NCBI GenBank assembly: GCA_037039685.1
Contig: JAWNGF010000003.1
Coordinates: forward strand, 2,666,001-2,730,000
DNA length: 64,000 nt
Reading direction: 5' to 3'
From: Ceratobasidium sp. AG-K
Lineage: Eukaryota; Basidiomycota; Agaricomycetes; Cantharellales; Ceratobasidiaceae
Numbering within the stretch: position 1 is the stretch's first letter; each line of letters starts with the position of its first letter. Below, in pieces: positions 34,041 through 46,539 of the stretch. The notes under the pieces are model-generated. The model did not search any database and had not been told where the DNA came from. It saw only the letters and a program-made list of their open reading frames with translations. The position numbers and the translations under genes were made by a program.

Positions 34041-37000
34041 ATGTTCACGACTAGGATGGTCAGTGTTGCCGATGAGACGAACACGACCGATACGACCAGC
34101 GAGTTGAACGATAAGCCGATCGATACCTGGGCCAATAGTCCAAGCGATGACACCGCGACTTCCCCGAAACGGCAGGCACTTCACAACTGCAATGATCATT
34201 TAAAACCCCAAACCAGCCATAACTTGGGGAGAGACGATCCTTTATGGCCACAATTTGTTAAGGAAGCTGAAAATTGGGACGATATCATGGTGAACAAGTG
34301 GAATAGGTAGGACGTCAATTTGGACAATGCGCATAATACGCTGACGTGAGGGCTGCACGTAGTGGTATGGACGTGCTTTTACGTGAGTAAGCTCGCAAGA
34401 TTTGTATCGTAACGATTTGCTGGCCAAAGCGGGGATTACCAACTGGTGCCAACCCAAGCCAGATATCAGCCACTCAGCTCAATTTGGTATATCTCATCGT
34501 TATAAACGAGCTGGCAGACGTATTATTAGCTTGAGCTGAGCGTACTTTGGGATGGTCTTGAGTCACCGTACTAACTTAAACCTTGTTTGTTTGTTTTTAT
34601 TTTATTTTTTCTTGCTGAAAATCTTCTCGGGCGTTGTCACAATATCCACAGTATTTGTAAGTTGAAGTGTGGATCATCGAGTCAGTGCTCGGTTCTAATC
34701 TTTCCTTTTCTGGTGTTCACAGGCAACTTTATTTTCTGCAATCGTTACTGCGTAGGTTTATTGCTCTAAACTGAATGAATAAGTGCCTATGAATTTACAC
34801 ATTTGGGTTGTTATGATTACAGATTTGTGATCGAAACATCTCAAAATCTTCAGCCTGATAGTGCTGCCATCAGCGCGAACACGCTGATTGAAATTGCTGG
34901 AACGCTACGGTATTTGGCCAACGGCGAACAGACGGGCTTAAATACTTCAACGCCGTTTCCCTCACTGGATGACTTCGAACCAACGACGAGCCAGTTCTTT
35001 ATCAATTTCGTATGGTTTGTATCCTTATGTTTGAGCATCACCGTCGCGCTTCTTGCCAGTCTCGTCAAACAGTGGTGCTCTAGCTTCATCTCGGACCGTA
35101 CTTCGCCACCATGCAATCAAGCTCGTATTCGTCAAGCCAGGCTTGAGAAATTAATCGGCTGGCGAACCGGGCTGATAGTTTCTACATTACCCGTCATCAT
35201 GCACACCGCGTTGGGTAAGTCACTCGATGGTTACAGCATGCGCCAAGCACGCATTACTTGGGATTGATGGTACTTGACTAGGTCTTTTTCTCTGTGGTCT
35301 GGTGGTTTTTTTAAAGGACCTGAGTTACCCCATTTACGTAGCAACATTGCTCATTGCAGTGTGCACTACGGTCATCTACGTTGGCACAACCATCATCCCG
35401 TTCTTTGTTGCATTTTGCCCGTATGAAACCCCGCTCTCAAGCCTCAAGGCATGGGGATACTGCTATCAGCTGTGCTTGGCTTTATTTTTATATATATGTC
35501 AACGGTTTACCGACGTACAGGCCGAGGCCGATCTCAAAAATTACATGTCTCCGTGCGAACTCCAAGAGCTGAAGACATCAAACAACACGATTCCCGACGA
35601 CGTTACTGGACACGCACTGAACTGGATTATTACGCATTCACGAAGCTCAAAAACACGTAACATGGCCATTCAAGCCATTGCTGGGTTGCGCCCTGAATCT
35701 CGGGAGACATTACAACAATTAGTCAAAACTCCACCTGGAATATTCCCCCAGGTTGTCCAAAGTTTCACAGCTTGTTTTAGTATCGGTACCTTAGAGGGCA
35801 AGGAAACGCTTGGATTTGAAGAGTCTATCGAAGAAACATCCTCCCGCGGAGAGGCGCTGACAACCCTTGTCAACTTAGCGGCGCTCAAGTCGGATCGCGA
35901 CGAGCAGGACTATCTAGCTAACTGGGGGGTAGATGACGATGCCAAGGAGGCCGTGAAGAGACGATTCCAGCGGTGAGATTGAGATGACATTGTGCTGTTA
36001 AGATTTTATACTGATAACATTGCCCATACCTACACTATCTCACAATAATATTGCAACACGTGACCTCGAAAGGTCAACATCGTTGCGACGCACGACTTAG
36101 CAAGTTTCGGGGGTCGGTCCGATAACAAAACTTGTAGCTACCGTAACTTGTAGCTTTGTGCCAAAATTTCAGAGTAATTGGCCAATTCTGCACCAAGATG
36201 TGCATCAATCTCTTCAGGAGGTGTTGCAATAATTTTGAGGATTTGAAATTGCAAACAGACCAACCGACAATGAATTACTGAGAACACAAGATACAGATAG
36301 TAGACACAATACAAAACTTTGTAGAAACTAGTAGCGAGTATTTCCCCCCTTCCTCGTAATCAATTCATCAATCCTCGATGGCATAGAGTCATACAATTTA
36401 TCAATGAAGCTACCGGGGATATTCTCCCATTCCTCCAGCAGAGCCTCCCACATCTGGTCTGCATTCCGGGGCAGTGGGTTACGCTTGCGCACCTGGCGGT
36501 CCAAGTAGTCCCAAACGTTCTCGATTATGCTCATATCGGGGCTGTTGGCCGGCCAAGGGAGCACCGAGAACCCGTTGTTGGCCAACCAGTTCTTCGTATG
36601 CTTGGCTGTATGCTTGGGATCATTGTCGTGCTGGAAGATAACCTCGTCTCGGGACATGTTATGATCAGCGAGGGTCCCGACAAGTGCGTCGTCCAAGATT
36701 TGGGTGTATATGCGCGCTGTCATAGTACCTGTAATCCTGTAAAGACGTCCCACCCCTGACGGGGTAACACACCCCCACACCATAACCTTCCCACCACCGT
36801 GTTTCACCGTCTTCTGAGTATAACGAGGATCTAGAGACAGTCCCTTCTTATGCCAACACCAGCGCTGCCCATCCGATGCAAAAATATTGAATTTAGACTC
36901 GTCGGAAATGAGGACACGGCGCCAGTCACGAGCTACCCAGGTTGCATGGTCTCTACCCCATGCCAAACGGTTGACCCGATGCCGATAAGTGAGCAGGGGA

Positions 37001-39002
37001 ACGCGACGACGCCTATAACCATAAATACCAAGCTTGCGAAGACGGCGGCGCACGGTTTCGGCAGAAACATCGGGGAAAAATTCGCGTTGGATGTTTGCAG
37101 CTGTAGGAACACGGACTCGAGCGGCTTGAAGGGCAGCAAATCGAGCATCAGCATGCTTCAACTTGCGTGGACGACCAGCCTTGGTGTTCTGCGAGTAAAA
37201 GCTGCGGGTCTTTGTGTGCCGCTGACAAGTGCGGCTGACGGTGGAGGGGTGGACGTGCAGCTGAGAGGCAATCTTGTAGATGCTAGCCCCATGCTCCCGA
37301 AGTGCGATAATTTGGGCGCGAATTTCAGGGGACAGATGACGAGTCATGGGAGAATGCTATGTGTGCAGAAATCGTACCAGAACAGCGCGTTTTTATTGAG
37401 AGACATGAATTATAGGAGAGGGGGTGGCGGCAAGCTTAGTAATCCACAAAATAATTGCAACACTAAAAATGCCATTGTTCATGTGCATCGACGTCATCTT
37501 CCTAGAATCACACGATTTTTTACCCTATTGTTCTCTCAACTCTAACCTACAACTTTCATTATCGGACCGACCCCCGAAACTTGCAAAGTCGTGCGTCGCA
37601 ACGATGTTGACCTTTCGAGGTCACGTGTTGCAATATTATTGTGAGATAGTGTAGGCTTATCAACAATACCGAGTGTGGCCATGCAAAAGTCCTTGGCCTC
37701 GTAGGGTTATCAGCTTGGTACAACTTTATTGGTCATGAAGACTCTCGTTTTAGCAATGGAGACCTGATTGAAAGCCTCACGGAGAGTCTTAAGCTCCACT
37801 GGCCGTCGTCACAGAACCTGTGCGCGAGAATTCTACATGCGCTCATGATTGAGTCAGCTTATTGGGCACCGGACATCGAAGGCCAACGCAGGGCCAATAT
37901 CCTCAAGAGTCTCGTTAGCCTAATACCTAATATTCCAAGTAACGATTTGGGATCTAGACTTGCCTGCTCGCTTACGGTTATAGCCTTGGGTCTCAATCGC
38001 CGGTCTACACATCTTGCACTTCTAGGGGACTTGGATTCAAATCTCGAGGCAGGGCACATACAACCACCGGTCTTAGCGCCGAAGATTGTGGAGTACTACA
38101 CCAATTATCCAAACAAAATCGCTCGTGACGGACAGGCACTCATGTTATTTGCCCTTACTGGCCTGGTGGAACATTACGAACACTGCGACTTCGACGACGG
38201 GAATCGTGAAGCGATGGAAATCATTGCCAAGCATATTGCAACCCTAGAAAACCTTGGGAAGCAAAAATTGATCACTCTACCCAGTGATACCGGGCTGAAG
38301 TTCGATATCGGAGGATATTTTGTTGAAATTCTGGTGCATTATCTCAAACAAGCGCGAGTCCCCTCCCGCAGCCAGGCTACCGATAAGGTTTTTGTCTTAT
38401 TGCTTCAGTCGATCAAAAACAAACACCAGGTGTGGGAAACTCACGCTTCGCTTATCATTCATCCAATCATCCAAATACTACTTCACACCACGGATGTCGA
38501 GTTGCAAAGCGAGTGTCTTAGTGCAATAGGGACTAGAGGGGGTCTAGGCCAATCGCTCGTACATGCCCGAATGCTACTCTCTTATGGGGTTCCTTTTAGG
38601 CTAGTTCAGCTGGTGCACGGGCTGAATGATCAAACCCGCGAGGACTATCGAGCAATCATCAACTCAAATGTTCACGTCATCTTCGAAAATATAGCAAAAC
38701 ATGTTGAAAGCAACAAGCTCCCTCCTAGCGATCAGAATATGCTGGTTTCCTTACTCGATAGTGTTCTCAAAGCAGATTTACTCAGTACGCTAGTCCGAGA
38801 TATTCTAGGGTTGCATCCTACCCGGACCTCCGAGAAGGTGTGGAGTAGGAGGCTTTCCGGGAGTGTCGCCTTGTACGATGAAACGCGCGACTACATCGAC
38901 GGTTTATCACAAACGATAGTAGGAAATGATTTGTTAATCGAAAGCATGTTTCGATGGCACCGTGAGTTGAGGGTTCACATAGAGTATATGGCCATTGGTT
39001 AA
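34041..39002 (+). CDS. DUF6535-type membrane protein with a transposon in one intron
   Basis: Exon 1 (34041-34307) ends WPQFVKEAENWDDIMVNKWNR, the start of the DUF6535 region found widely in agaricomycetes. Further exons give GMDVLL, FSGVVTISTVF, ATLFSAIVTA and FVIETSQNL, then transmembrane segments FFINFVWFVSLCLSITVALL, LVVFLKDLSYPIYVATLLIA and a soluble helical C-terminal half ending at 39002. The exon ending RRFQR at 35972 joins the exon starting at 37655 (LINNTECGHAKVL) in perfect phase across an intron of 1682 nt, of which 1619 nt is a Tc1-like element. Before insertion that intron would have been 61 nt. Function is unknown. The product can be made only if this enlarged intron is still spliced. 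Confidence 0.8.
36033..37651 (-). mobile_element. Tc1-like transposon, copy 1 (1619 bp, intact)
   Basis: Terminal inverted repeats of about 93 bp with one mismatch (CACTATCTCACAATAATATT at the ends) are flanked by TA at 36031-36032 and 37652-37653. It encodes a complete transposase on the minus strand. It differs from copy 2 (51726-53344) at two positions that I can see, near 36539 (CG here, CA there) and 36880 (TG here, CG there). Confidence 0.96.
36328..37347 (-). CDS. Tc1/mariner-superfamily transposase, 339 aa, intact
   Basis: Residues 1-50 form a helix-turn-helix (SPEIRAQIIALREHGASI, VHPSTVSRTCQRH), followed by GRPRKL, a second DNA-binding region, and a DDE nuclease. Acidic residues lie in VLISDESKFNIF, IFQHDNDPKHTAKH and PDMSIIENVWDYL; 34 residues separate the last two, giving DD34E as in Tc1 proteins. 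The ORF has no stop or frameshift and is identical in protein to copy 2. The enzyme excises and inserts the element at TA sites. The 231-codon plus-strand ORF over the same DNA is a shadow. Confidence 0.97.
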   Translation of the reverse strand: MTRHLSPEIRAQIIALREHGASIYKIASQLHVHPSTVSRTCQRHTKTRSFYSQNTKAGRPRKLKHADARFAALQAARVRVPTAANIQREFFPDVSAETVRRRLRKLGIYGYRRRRVPLLTYRHRVNRLAWGRDHATWVARDWRRVLISDESKFNIFASDGQRWCWHKKGLSLDPRYTQKTVKHGGGKVMVWGCVTPSGVGRLYRITGTMTARIYTQILDDALVGTLADHNMSRDEVIFQHDNDPKHTAKHTKNWLANNGFSVLPWPANSPDMSIIENVWDYLDRQVRKRNPLPRNADQMWEALLEEWENIPGSFIDKLYDSMPSRIDELITRKGGNTRY

Positions 39003-40149
39003 CTGTTTCTGTTTTCTGAAAGGGCCTCAATATGTGAACCAATATGTGGTCCCATATGTGTGCCAGTACTGGAGGCGTTGGGCTCGGAGCCAGAATCATG
39101 GAGGATTGGCACGGACTGGGAGAGTAAGTACTCCGGCCGAGGAGGTTGTCGTGCGGGACGCGAATGCGAACATCGGGGGCGAAATTTGAATATATGGGAT
39201 GCCTGGCTATTTTGTTGACTTGAATTACTCGGAAATGGTGTACTATGGTTAGATTGATACAAAATTGGTCGTATCCTTCACTGAATACGACACACACCAG
39301 CCCACCCAGAGCCATTCACGAGTGTTGACAGGGCGTTTGGGAGCCCACCCACGAATTATGCTGCCCTACGGAGTGGTCTCAAACCCCTACGGTTCGGGCG
39401 CATACAACCATGCCCCAAACTCCTCCCGTTGAATCATATTTGCAAATTAATCATAAGCAAGTTGTCTCTTGATGACTACTTCATGGAATAAAGCTGCCCT
39501 CTCAGCTTTCAGTGCAGTCGACTCCCAAACACCGTTAACCCATCGGATGGATTTCTAGAGGAAATTGCTTCCGTAAGGAAAATCACATGACGGATATATC
39601 CAGCGGTGGTGGCAGGTTAGGCATTGGCGGCAAGTTGGCGGCATATTGGCTGCAACCGGAGTTAGCTCCACTTGTTGAGGATGCTGCTAGGCTGCAGCTG
39701 GCTGTGGGTAGCCAGACCAGCCTCTGGAGAAAAAAAAAAAGAAAAAAAAAAAAGCCTCTACCATCGTATTGTAGTACTCTCGGCATACTCGGGCCATTCT
39801 TACACCTCATTTCTGTCATTTGTACTTGTTCTAATTGCTTGATCGGGCAAGCAGAAGACTTGCAACAACAACACATCAATTTGAAATCGCCGGTTGCCGT
39901 GGAGCCGGAATATATTCCATCCCCAGGAGAACCATCTCATACTCTCGTAGTCAAGCGGTGGAGCGCCTCACGCGCGAAGCTGCGAAAGCCGTGTGTTCGC
40001 TCCAGGCCAAAGTCAAATATGAATAGTAATGGGTGTGACAACAAGTAGATTACCGGAAATAGTAAATGGTAGCAATTACTTTTTAGTTAGGCTCGCATTC
40101 AGCGAATGCAATGTCATCGCGGCATCTGGAATTACTTGTATTTCTGCAT
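39003..40149. other. intergenic region with an A-rich tract
   Basis: An interrupted A-tract (A10 G A12) lies at about 39729-39753. A 153-codon plus-strand reading crosses it and shows no domain. No gene is supported. Confidence 0.3.
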
Positions 40150-41840
40150 GGTACGCAGCGACCAACCGTGAACGTCAAAAGCGAGAAAAATGGAAACAAA
40201 CCCTGGTTCGACAAATCGAGATTTTGCTGGTCAGCAACACATGTCACAAGGAAACCCCCCCCCCCCCCCCCCATCCCGGGCAGCCTCCTCCCGTACGACT
40301 TCTTCGCGCACCACTTCCCGTGCTGCCACCTCTCGAGCCGTCTCTCCCTCCAAGCGACCTATGCTCGCGCAGCTTCGTTTGAAAGCGAGAATTAGCATGA
40401 CGGTAGCTTTAACGTCTGTGATAGCGATAACAACCATACGATAACAACCATATGCACATTGATGGCCCTAACGATTGCTCGAAGGGTCCTAGCCCCAACA
40501 GCGACACATTCACCAGTCTCACACTAGTTCTTTCTGTTGAAATATCGCAGTGGAGATGGGACTTGAGCAGACAAGAGAAGGTGGAGCTGCTCGAGCCATT
40601 CCTTCAGCTACTAGAATCAGTCCTCCTTGTCGGTGCATCTCGAATCAATATGTCGGCAGCGCTCGCCACTCTAGCTATGTTGGTCAACGATCATCCCGAG
40701 GTCCAGGCTACGGAGCTCAACATTATTCGTTCTAAAAACGACGAGTTATACATGGTCTCGAAAGCTCATGCCAAATGGGAAGAGCGGTATGATCCTGGAT
40801 CCCGTGCTGGCAAGTTCTATTTGCCCGCGTATCAAAGCAACTTACAGAATACGAGCGTGCGCTCGCGACGCGCACGGTGGACTGCGTACTTATCCACCGC
40901 AAACCTCGACTACCTCAATTAGTACTCCAACTCCCTGCTTGTCCTCGGGCTTGCTGGATTGCTCGACTCACTCGAAGAGCTTGGATTTGCAGATGCCAAC
41001 TCCGGGCTGACTACCCGAATTGTCACAGTCGTGGCTACTCAGCTACAACGCATACATACAATCGAGCAGCCAGAGTCAATCGCGCTCCCATATATTCTTC
41101 CAGCTACCTACGATATCAAGATCTACCTGATGGATGTTATTACGCGTACACTCAACTCTTCGCCGTTTGAATGTAAAGCCGACCCCCTGCCAGCGAACGC
41201 GAAGGCGGCGTTGATGCGATATCTATCAGAGAAAAAGCGCCTCTGGTTCAATTTTGGGTCGCAGCTCCTAATGCCTGTTATCCAACTACCGCACGAGGAC
41301 GAAATACCGAACTCCAATCCCTGTGCCTAGCTGCAATAGACGGATATTGTATTACAAACTCCGCTTTTGATCCTATGACCAGTCCAAATTCTAGCTTATA
41401 CCATAGCCCAGTTGACTGGCAGATATTCTTTGCCTTAGATGTTCCGTATACGCTGGTCAAGATCGTCAACCAGAATACAAAGCTTCGTTCTGGGGCCATA
41501 TCAACACTATACTCGGTTATGTCGGTTATGCCAGCCGGACGCGGGGATGAGTGCACAGAGGTGGAACACCACGTGTCAAACGCAGTTAAGCGCATTATCT
41601 CGGGCGGACTACTTGAAACGTTTGCAGTAGATATCGTGTGCAGGGGCGGACACCAACGCACAGACTTGTGGCGATAACAGATCACTCGCCTTCCAGGCAC
41701 GTTGAAGCGCGACGAAGCTGGTGAGGCGATTCGAGCTCAACTTTACCAGTTCTGCGAGAGCCACCCGGCCAATTCGGGGCTGCTATACGCCCTGGTTTTT
41801 GCGTTGAGGGATAAACTAGGGATGCATGCCAAGTCGTAAG
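40150..41840 (+). pseudogene. decayed paralog of the DUF6535 gene
   Basis: The reading ISQWRWDLSRQEKVELLEPF (40535) to about 41330 parallels the C-terminal half of the upstream gene. The match is clearest at TELQSLCLAAIDGY (versus VELQSECLSAIGTRG) and FFALDVPYTLVKIV (versus LLSYGVPFRLVQLV). It is broken by TAG at 40920, a frameshift near 41300 and TAA at 41675-41677; after that, LPGTLKRDEAGEAIRAQLYQF continues. The 5' portion (40150-40450) is Pro/Ser-rich and holds a C18 run at 40255-40272. No transmembrane half is recognisable, so the copy is probably truncated as well. Confidence 0.65.
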
Positions 41841-42362
41841 TGAATCAGAGCTCATAAGCGACTATTATTCGACCTAATTTATGGTGATTGGATAGGGCCT
41901 AATCATGCGTGGATGATCACAGAGGAATAGGGCTTAGGTTGATATTTTTCCGGCTGGATTTCAACCGCGAAAGCTCCTATCGTGATGGGATCACAATAAT
42001 TGAGATCGGGGTATTGATTCGCTGTATATATGCGTTGAATGTGCCGGCTGGCCGCGCTCAGAGAGTACGGGGTATATTTAATTCCATAAGCGCCAGTCAC
42101 TCCACAGACTAAGTTGTATCTGTTTCGTACCTCATTTGCACCAAGCTCTGCCTTAAGTCGTTGGTCTTGGCGAGGGGCGCGATATGTCGGGGACCTGCAC
42201 AGCCTATTTTCGATGGATGAGCACCCAGTTGGCTATCGCTGGCGCACAACAACACGTTCACCCGCAACCCGAGCTGATCCAAAACAATGGTAATAGCAAC
42301 CTCTATACACAAATCACATTACTAAAACACCCAATCTAAATAACCAAACCCGCGCATGTACA
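41841..42362. other. intergenic region
   Basis: No coding sequence is supported between the DUF6535 relic and the 3' end of the Sac1-like gene. Confidence 0.35.
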
Positions 42363-44833
42363 CTACTCCAACCGCTTCCTCTCGCCCATCTCTACCTCCT
42401 CCATCCGCCCCACGCTCCCCTTTTCACTCCCGACGTGGCCCATCTTGACAGCTCCCTTTTTACCGGCGACGCCTCGTCCGTGTTGTTTGGACCTGTACCC
42501 AGGTCCATCATACATGAGCACGTCTCGGACTGCCGATGCGTTGAGGCGTGGCCAGGCGACGTAGGCTGTTCCGTGGGCACGGATAAAGGATATGGCGATG
42601 AAGAGGAAGAAGGCCCAGATCGCGTGGTAATATATCAGGGAATATTCTATAAATGGGAAATATGATTAGGTAAGGTGGATTTGTTTCGGGTCTGGGATAC
42701 GTACCAGACGTTCGAGGAAGAGTCAGACCGGCGAGAATCATGAATACTGAGAATGCGGCGACGTGGGGCATCTACGAGGCGCAGTTAATGATATGTAAAG
42801 TTTAATATGAGCACCAACTCACCGAACGAATCAACAATGGCCTCTTGTCCACGATCAACGCCGACGACATGGACGGAGCCCGACGGGCGAGCCACGAACC
42901 AGTCATCAGATCGAACGCGTCCTACAACCCAGTCAACCAAGCTATCCTCGAACACCAAAATCGTAGCCAACACACCTGCCTCGGCCCATCAAAGTAGTTA
43001 TTCTTCAAGTACCGCGTCACGGAATTCATCCCATCCCGCATCGCACCCTCCTTGGTCCGCACACCCGTACGCGTAAAGTCAGCCTTGAGCGCTCCAGACC
43101 CGCTATACGCATTGGACACATAATCCGCATGGTCGGCCCAAACTACAAACTCGTCAAAAATCAAATCAAGCCCGAGTCAAGGCGGCTCACCATTTCTAAA
43201 TATAGGCAAAAACTCGGTCGAGTCGATGCCTTCGCCATGCTTGAGCACCCCGATCGACTGGAGTTGTTTTTCGAGGACGCCCTTGGCAATGTTGCTTTGG
43301 ACGACATTGGTGCGGTCCAAACAGTCCATGCAGTTTGTGCGAATGGCGCCGCGTTGGACCGAGACTGGGGTGGGAGAGTTGGTCGATACGTGGAACCATC
43401 TGAGAGGCGTTTAGAATTTGTACTACAAGGGATCATGGTACTTACCCATGAGCGTCCAGGCGGTCCTGGAGCCTATCAACGAGGAGCTGAATCCGGTCCC
43501 AGCGCATGCCCTTGCACTCTTTGTGGAAATCAAAGTATTCGTATCCGATCCCCTCGACCCGTCCACGCCCGCCAACCGTAAGCCCAGTCGAACCCTCGGT
43601 GACCTCTTCAATCGCACGCTCGAATGCATCCTTGACCGGCATCTCGTACCCAACCTGGTTGACCAAATTAACCAAAACTACATCTCCATAGCTGGACTTC
43701 AAGTCCATCAAATGCGCACGAAGGGCATGTTGAGTCGCGCCCACGTCCATGATTTGCAAGTCGGGGCGGTAGCGAAGGGTGTTAATCTCGGTCCAGAACA
43801 GGGGGACGCTGCCTCGGATTTGGACGAATGAAAACACGTCGGGGTGGGTGGCGGATGGCGAGGCGAGCAGGACAAGTTGTTCGGTCTCGTTAAAGTTGGC
43901 GACGTTGCCTTGGGCGTCGATGCCGCGGGCAAAGTAGCGGGTTCCGGCGCGGAAACGGGAGCGCCGGGAGATGAGGCAGAACAGGAAATCCCTCGAGTGA
44001 ATTTTGGCGGGGCGAATGTCAAAGGCTGCAAAAAGTTAGTAAAGGCAAGTCATGACGACATGGTACTTACATCCATAGAGGACGGGGAGGATATATTTGC
44101 TGCACTAAACAGAGTTGGCTAATTGATCGAGTTTTATTCATTAAAACTCACGTCTTGAGTTCGGTCCGATTGGGCAAGGTCAATGAGCCGGCTATGCAGA
44201 TATTTATTCCAGAAAAAGCGGTCGGTGGCCTAGATTCCACGTCAGCACTCGACCCTGGCTCAAGGCACACACTGACCTGCTCCCACAGCGGCTTGGTCGT
44301 TCCCGACTGTTGATTCTGGAGTTTTGTCGTCAAGTCCCAGCCATAACTGAACCAAAACGCGCCAGTTTTAAGATGTGTGCGAACAAGCGCCAACAGATGA
44401 CGTTCGACTTGATGGTCTGGCACTGGTGGAGCGGCAATAGGCAGAATAGCAAAGTCTGTTGCGCGGTATACAATGTGACCAAAGATGAGACCGCGGCGTT
44501 CTCGGCCAGTGATTACGATTAGGTAGTCGCAGATGGAGAGAGAGAGAATGCCGAGCACACCATAGATGGTGCGAGTGGACCGAGTGGCGGGGAGCTGAGC
44601 ATTAGGGGCTAAACACTATATTAGCTTGAGAGTACAAATGGGCTCAGAACTTGCCTTGGAGGAAGATGTCGCCGGTGACACGATCCAACGTAAGGGCGCG
44701 GGTGTCTGACGTGCGGATGATAGGCTCCAGTCGATATTCAGAGGGCGACTCGTATCTACACACTGTCAGAATTATTACTGAATATTATGCTGTTAACTCA
44801 CAGAGCAATCTCGTCATAGAGCGTAGAGGCCAT
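42363..44833 (-). CDS. SAC1: Sac1-type phosphoinositide phosphatase
   Basis: The start is at 44833 (MASTLYDEIAL, then a short intron). The protein shows the Sac domain: LSICDYLIVITGRE, WFSYGWDLTTKL, RFFWNKYLHSRLIDLA, GSVPLFWTEINTLRYRPDL and the catalytic CX5R loop RTNCMDCLDRTN near 43335-43300. The C-terminal part has two hydrophobic segments (AAFSVFMILAGLTL; IWAFFLFIAISFI), as in endoplasmic reticulum/Golgi Sac1, and a basic tail ending at TAG 42363-42365. About ten introns are present. It dephosphorylates PI4P and related lipids, linking lipid transport and secretion. Its start codon is 83 bp from that of the divergent LYR gene. Confidence 0.92.
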
Positions 44834-44915
44834 CGTCGTCGCCGCGCGTCTGCAATGCCCAAGAGGCGCGACACCAGCGCTGCCATCCACGGACCAGCGC
44901 TTAGCCGCTGACGTG

Positions 44916-46414
44916 ATGAGCTCCTATTCTCCCTCGCCCGCGTCCCTCGCACTGCGCTCATCCATCGCAAGCGCCCTCTCCGGCCTCCGTCGAACAAAGC
45001 CTCGGGTCCCATTCTGGTCACTCGCAGCACACAGAATTCCCACGCTCTGGTCCCTGTATCGAGGACTCTTGCGAGCTGCACCCGGCGAGAATGTCAGTCT
45101 TCTCCCCCTATCCTTCACCGTTCTCACAGGGGCATAGACACGATGGCGAATCCGGGGTCTATTTCACCGTAATCACAATTTGACCAGTCCCGCCAAAACA
45201 AGAGACGCTCTCGCCATCGGACATCGGGCAAGTCACCTCTCAGTCACACGACAACTCTAACCCCATCGCAGTGGCTCGACTACCTCGTCCAAGCCAAACA
45301 AGGAGATGCCCGGAAGCAAAAGGTCGTCGCTCGATTCGACCGTCGGTTTGGCGAAATGAAAAGACGTTCGTACTGGCGTGACATTTACCGACGCGAATTG
45401 GTGAGTAATTGGTCACCCGCTGTCCAAGTCTAACCCTGCCGCAGGAATGGATCTACCAAATGCGAAATAGACCCATCCTGACCGGCGGCTTTATGCGACC
45501 TACGCTGTTCAACAAACTCGTGCCTAGGATGTACCGACAGCCGATCCATCTGAGTCTCATGATCCGCTCCCGGAGACTCGCTCGGGCCCGACGCCTCGAG
45601 GAACAACGTAAATGGCAAGAGTGGAAGCAAGATATCCTCCGGGAACGCGCGTTTGAACGTAATTTAATCAATTTTAACAATCTCCCGCCGCAGGATGCAG
45701 TTTGGCAAACAAACGACTGGCGTAAGTCTGTCACCCGGTCACGTTCGCGCCTAACCCTCCGCAGTCGAGCCGATCGAAGCATACAACAAGATCATCCAAG
45801 AGGCCTATGACCGAGATAAACGTCGCGCATTGCACATCTTTCCTAAGCCCATCGTGCTCCAAGTCCTCGACGCCCGCCGACGACGGATCGAGCGCAAGAC
45901 CGCCGAGGCCGAGAAACTCGCTCGGGGCGAATGGGTGACGAGATGGAAACGCATTGCGGTGCGCAAAATGCCGAGCGCGGGGGTCCCAAGACGGTTGTTG
46001 GGTCCGCAGCCGGCGGTAGTGCAGGCAGGGCGGAGGACGAGGCGGGTGCTCCGCAAGTATACGAATCCGGTCCATCCGCATCGGGATATCTTGCATGTTC
46101 CGCTGATGAAACGAGTGCTCGTCAATCCTCGGCACGGTGCTCCTCCCCCGCATATCCTACAAGGCATGTCCGAAAGGAAACGGAGGGAGGATCAGGTGCT
46201 GAGAGGAAAGAGTGGAGGTGGCTATGTGGGTCAGCTGAGGAGAGCTAAAGGGTGGAAGTCGGGTGTGACTGGCAACCAGGGATTGGAGGATGAGAGAAGT
46301 GGCGAGCAGGAAGCAAGGCTGAGAAAGTTGGAGGATGAGGTGAACCAGGAGAATGAGCGCAGGAGGAAACTGGTCGAGAAGCGCTTCAAGGAAAAAGCAA
46401 ACACTCGTAAATGA
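44916..46414 (+). CDS. LYR-motif protein, probably mitochondrial
   Basis: The ATG at 44916 follows an in-frame GTG and opens a Ser/Arg-rich N-terminus suited to mitochondrial import (SYSPSPASLALRSSIASAL). The motif SLYRGLLRAAPGEN marks the Complex1_LYR family. Later exons give WLDYLVQAKQGDARKQKVV, RRSYWRDIYRREL, EWIYQMRNRPILTGGFMRPT, a highly basic region and a charged helical C-terminus ending at 46414. LYR proteins bind the acyl-carrier protein and help build respiratory complexes or mitoribosomes. This one is much longer than the usual 100-150 residues, so its exact role is open. The splice between the first and third exons is uncertain. It converges with the Mgs1-like gene. Confidence 0.75.
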
Positions 46415-46539
46415 CAGTCACAAATTAATCTACCAGTATCATCTATCGACCGGGTGCTACAACCTGTTAGAATGAAAGCAAGTTCACGTATAAATCGAAA
46501 AGCTTCGTAAATACAACCTCCAACGACAGCAAGATACCA

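Noticed and set aside
36850..37545. 231-codon plus-strand ORF over each Tc1-like copy
   Set aside because: It is antisense to an intact transposase, its length follows from codon bias of that gene, and it has no domain.
39587..40048. 153-codon plus-strand ORF with poly-Lys
   Set aside because: The Lys run comes from an A-tract and no family features flank it.
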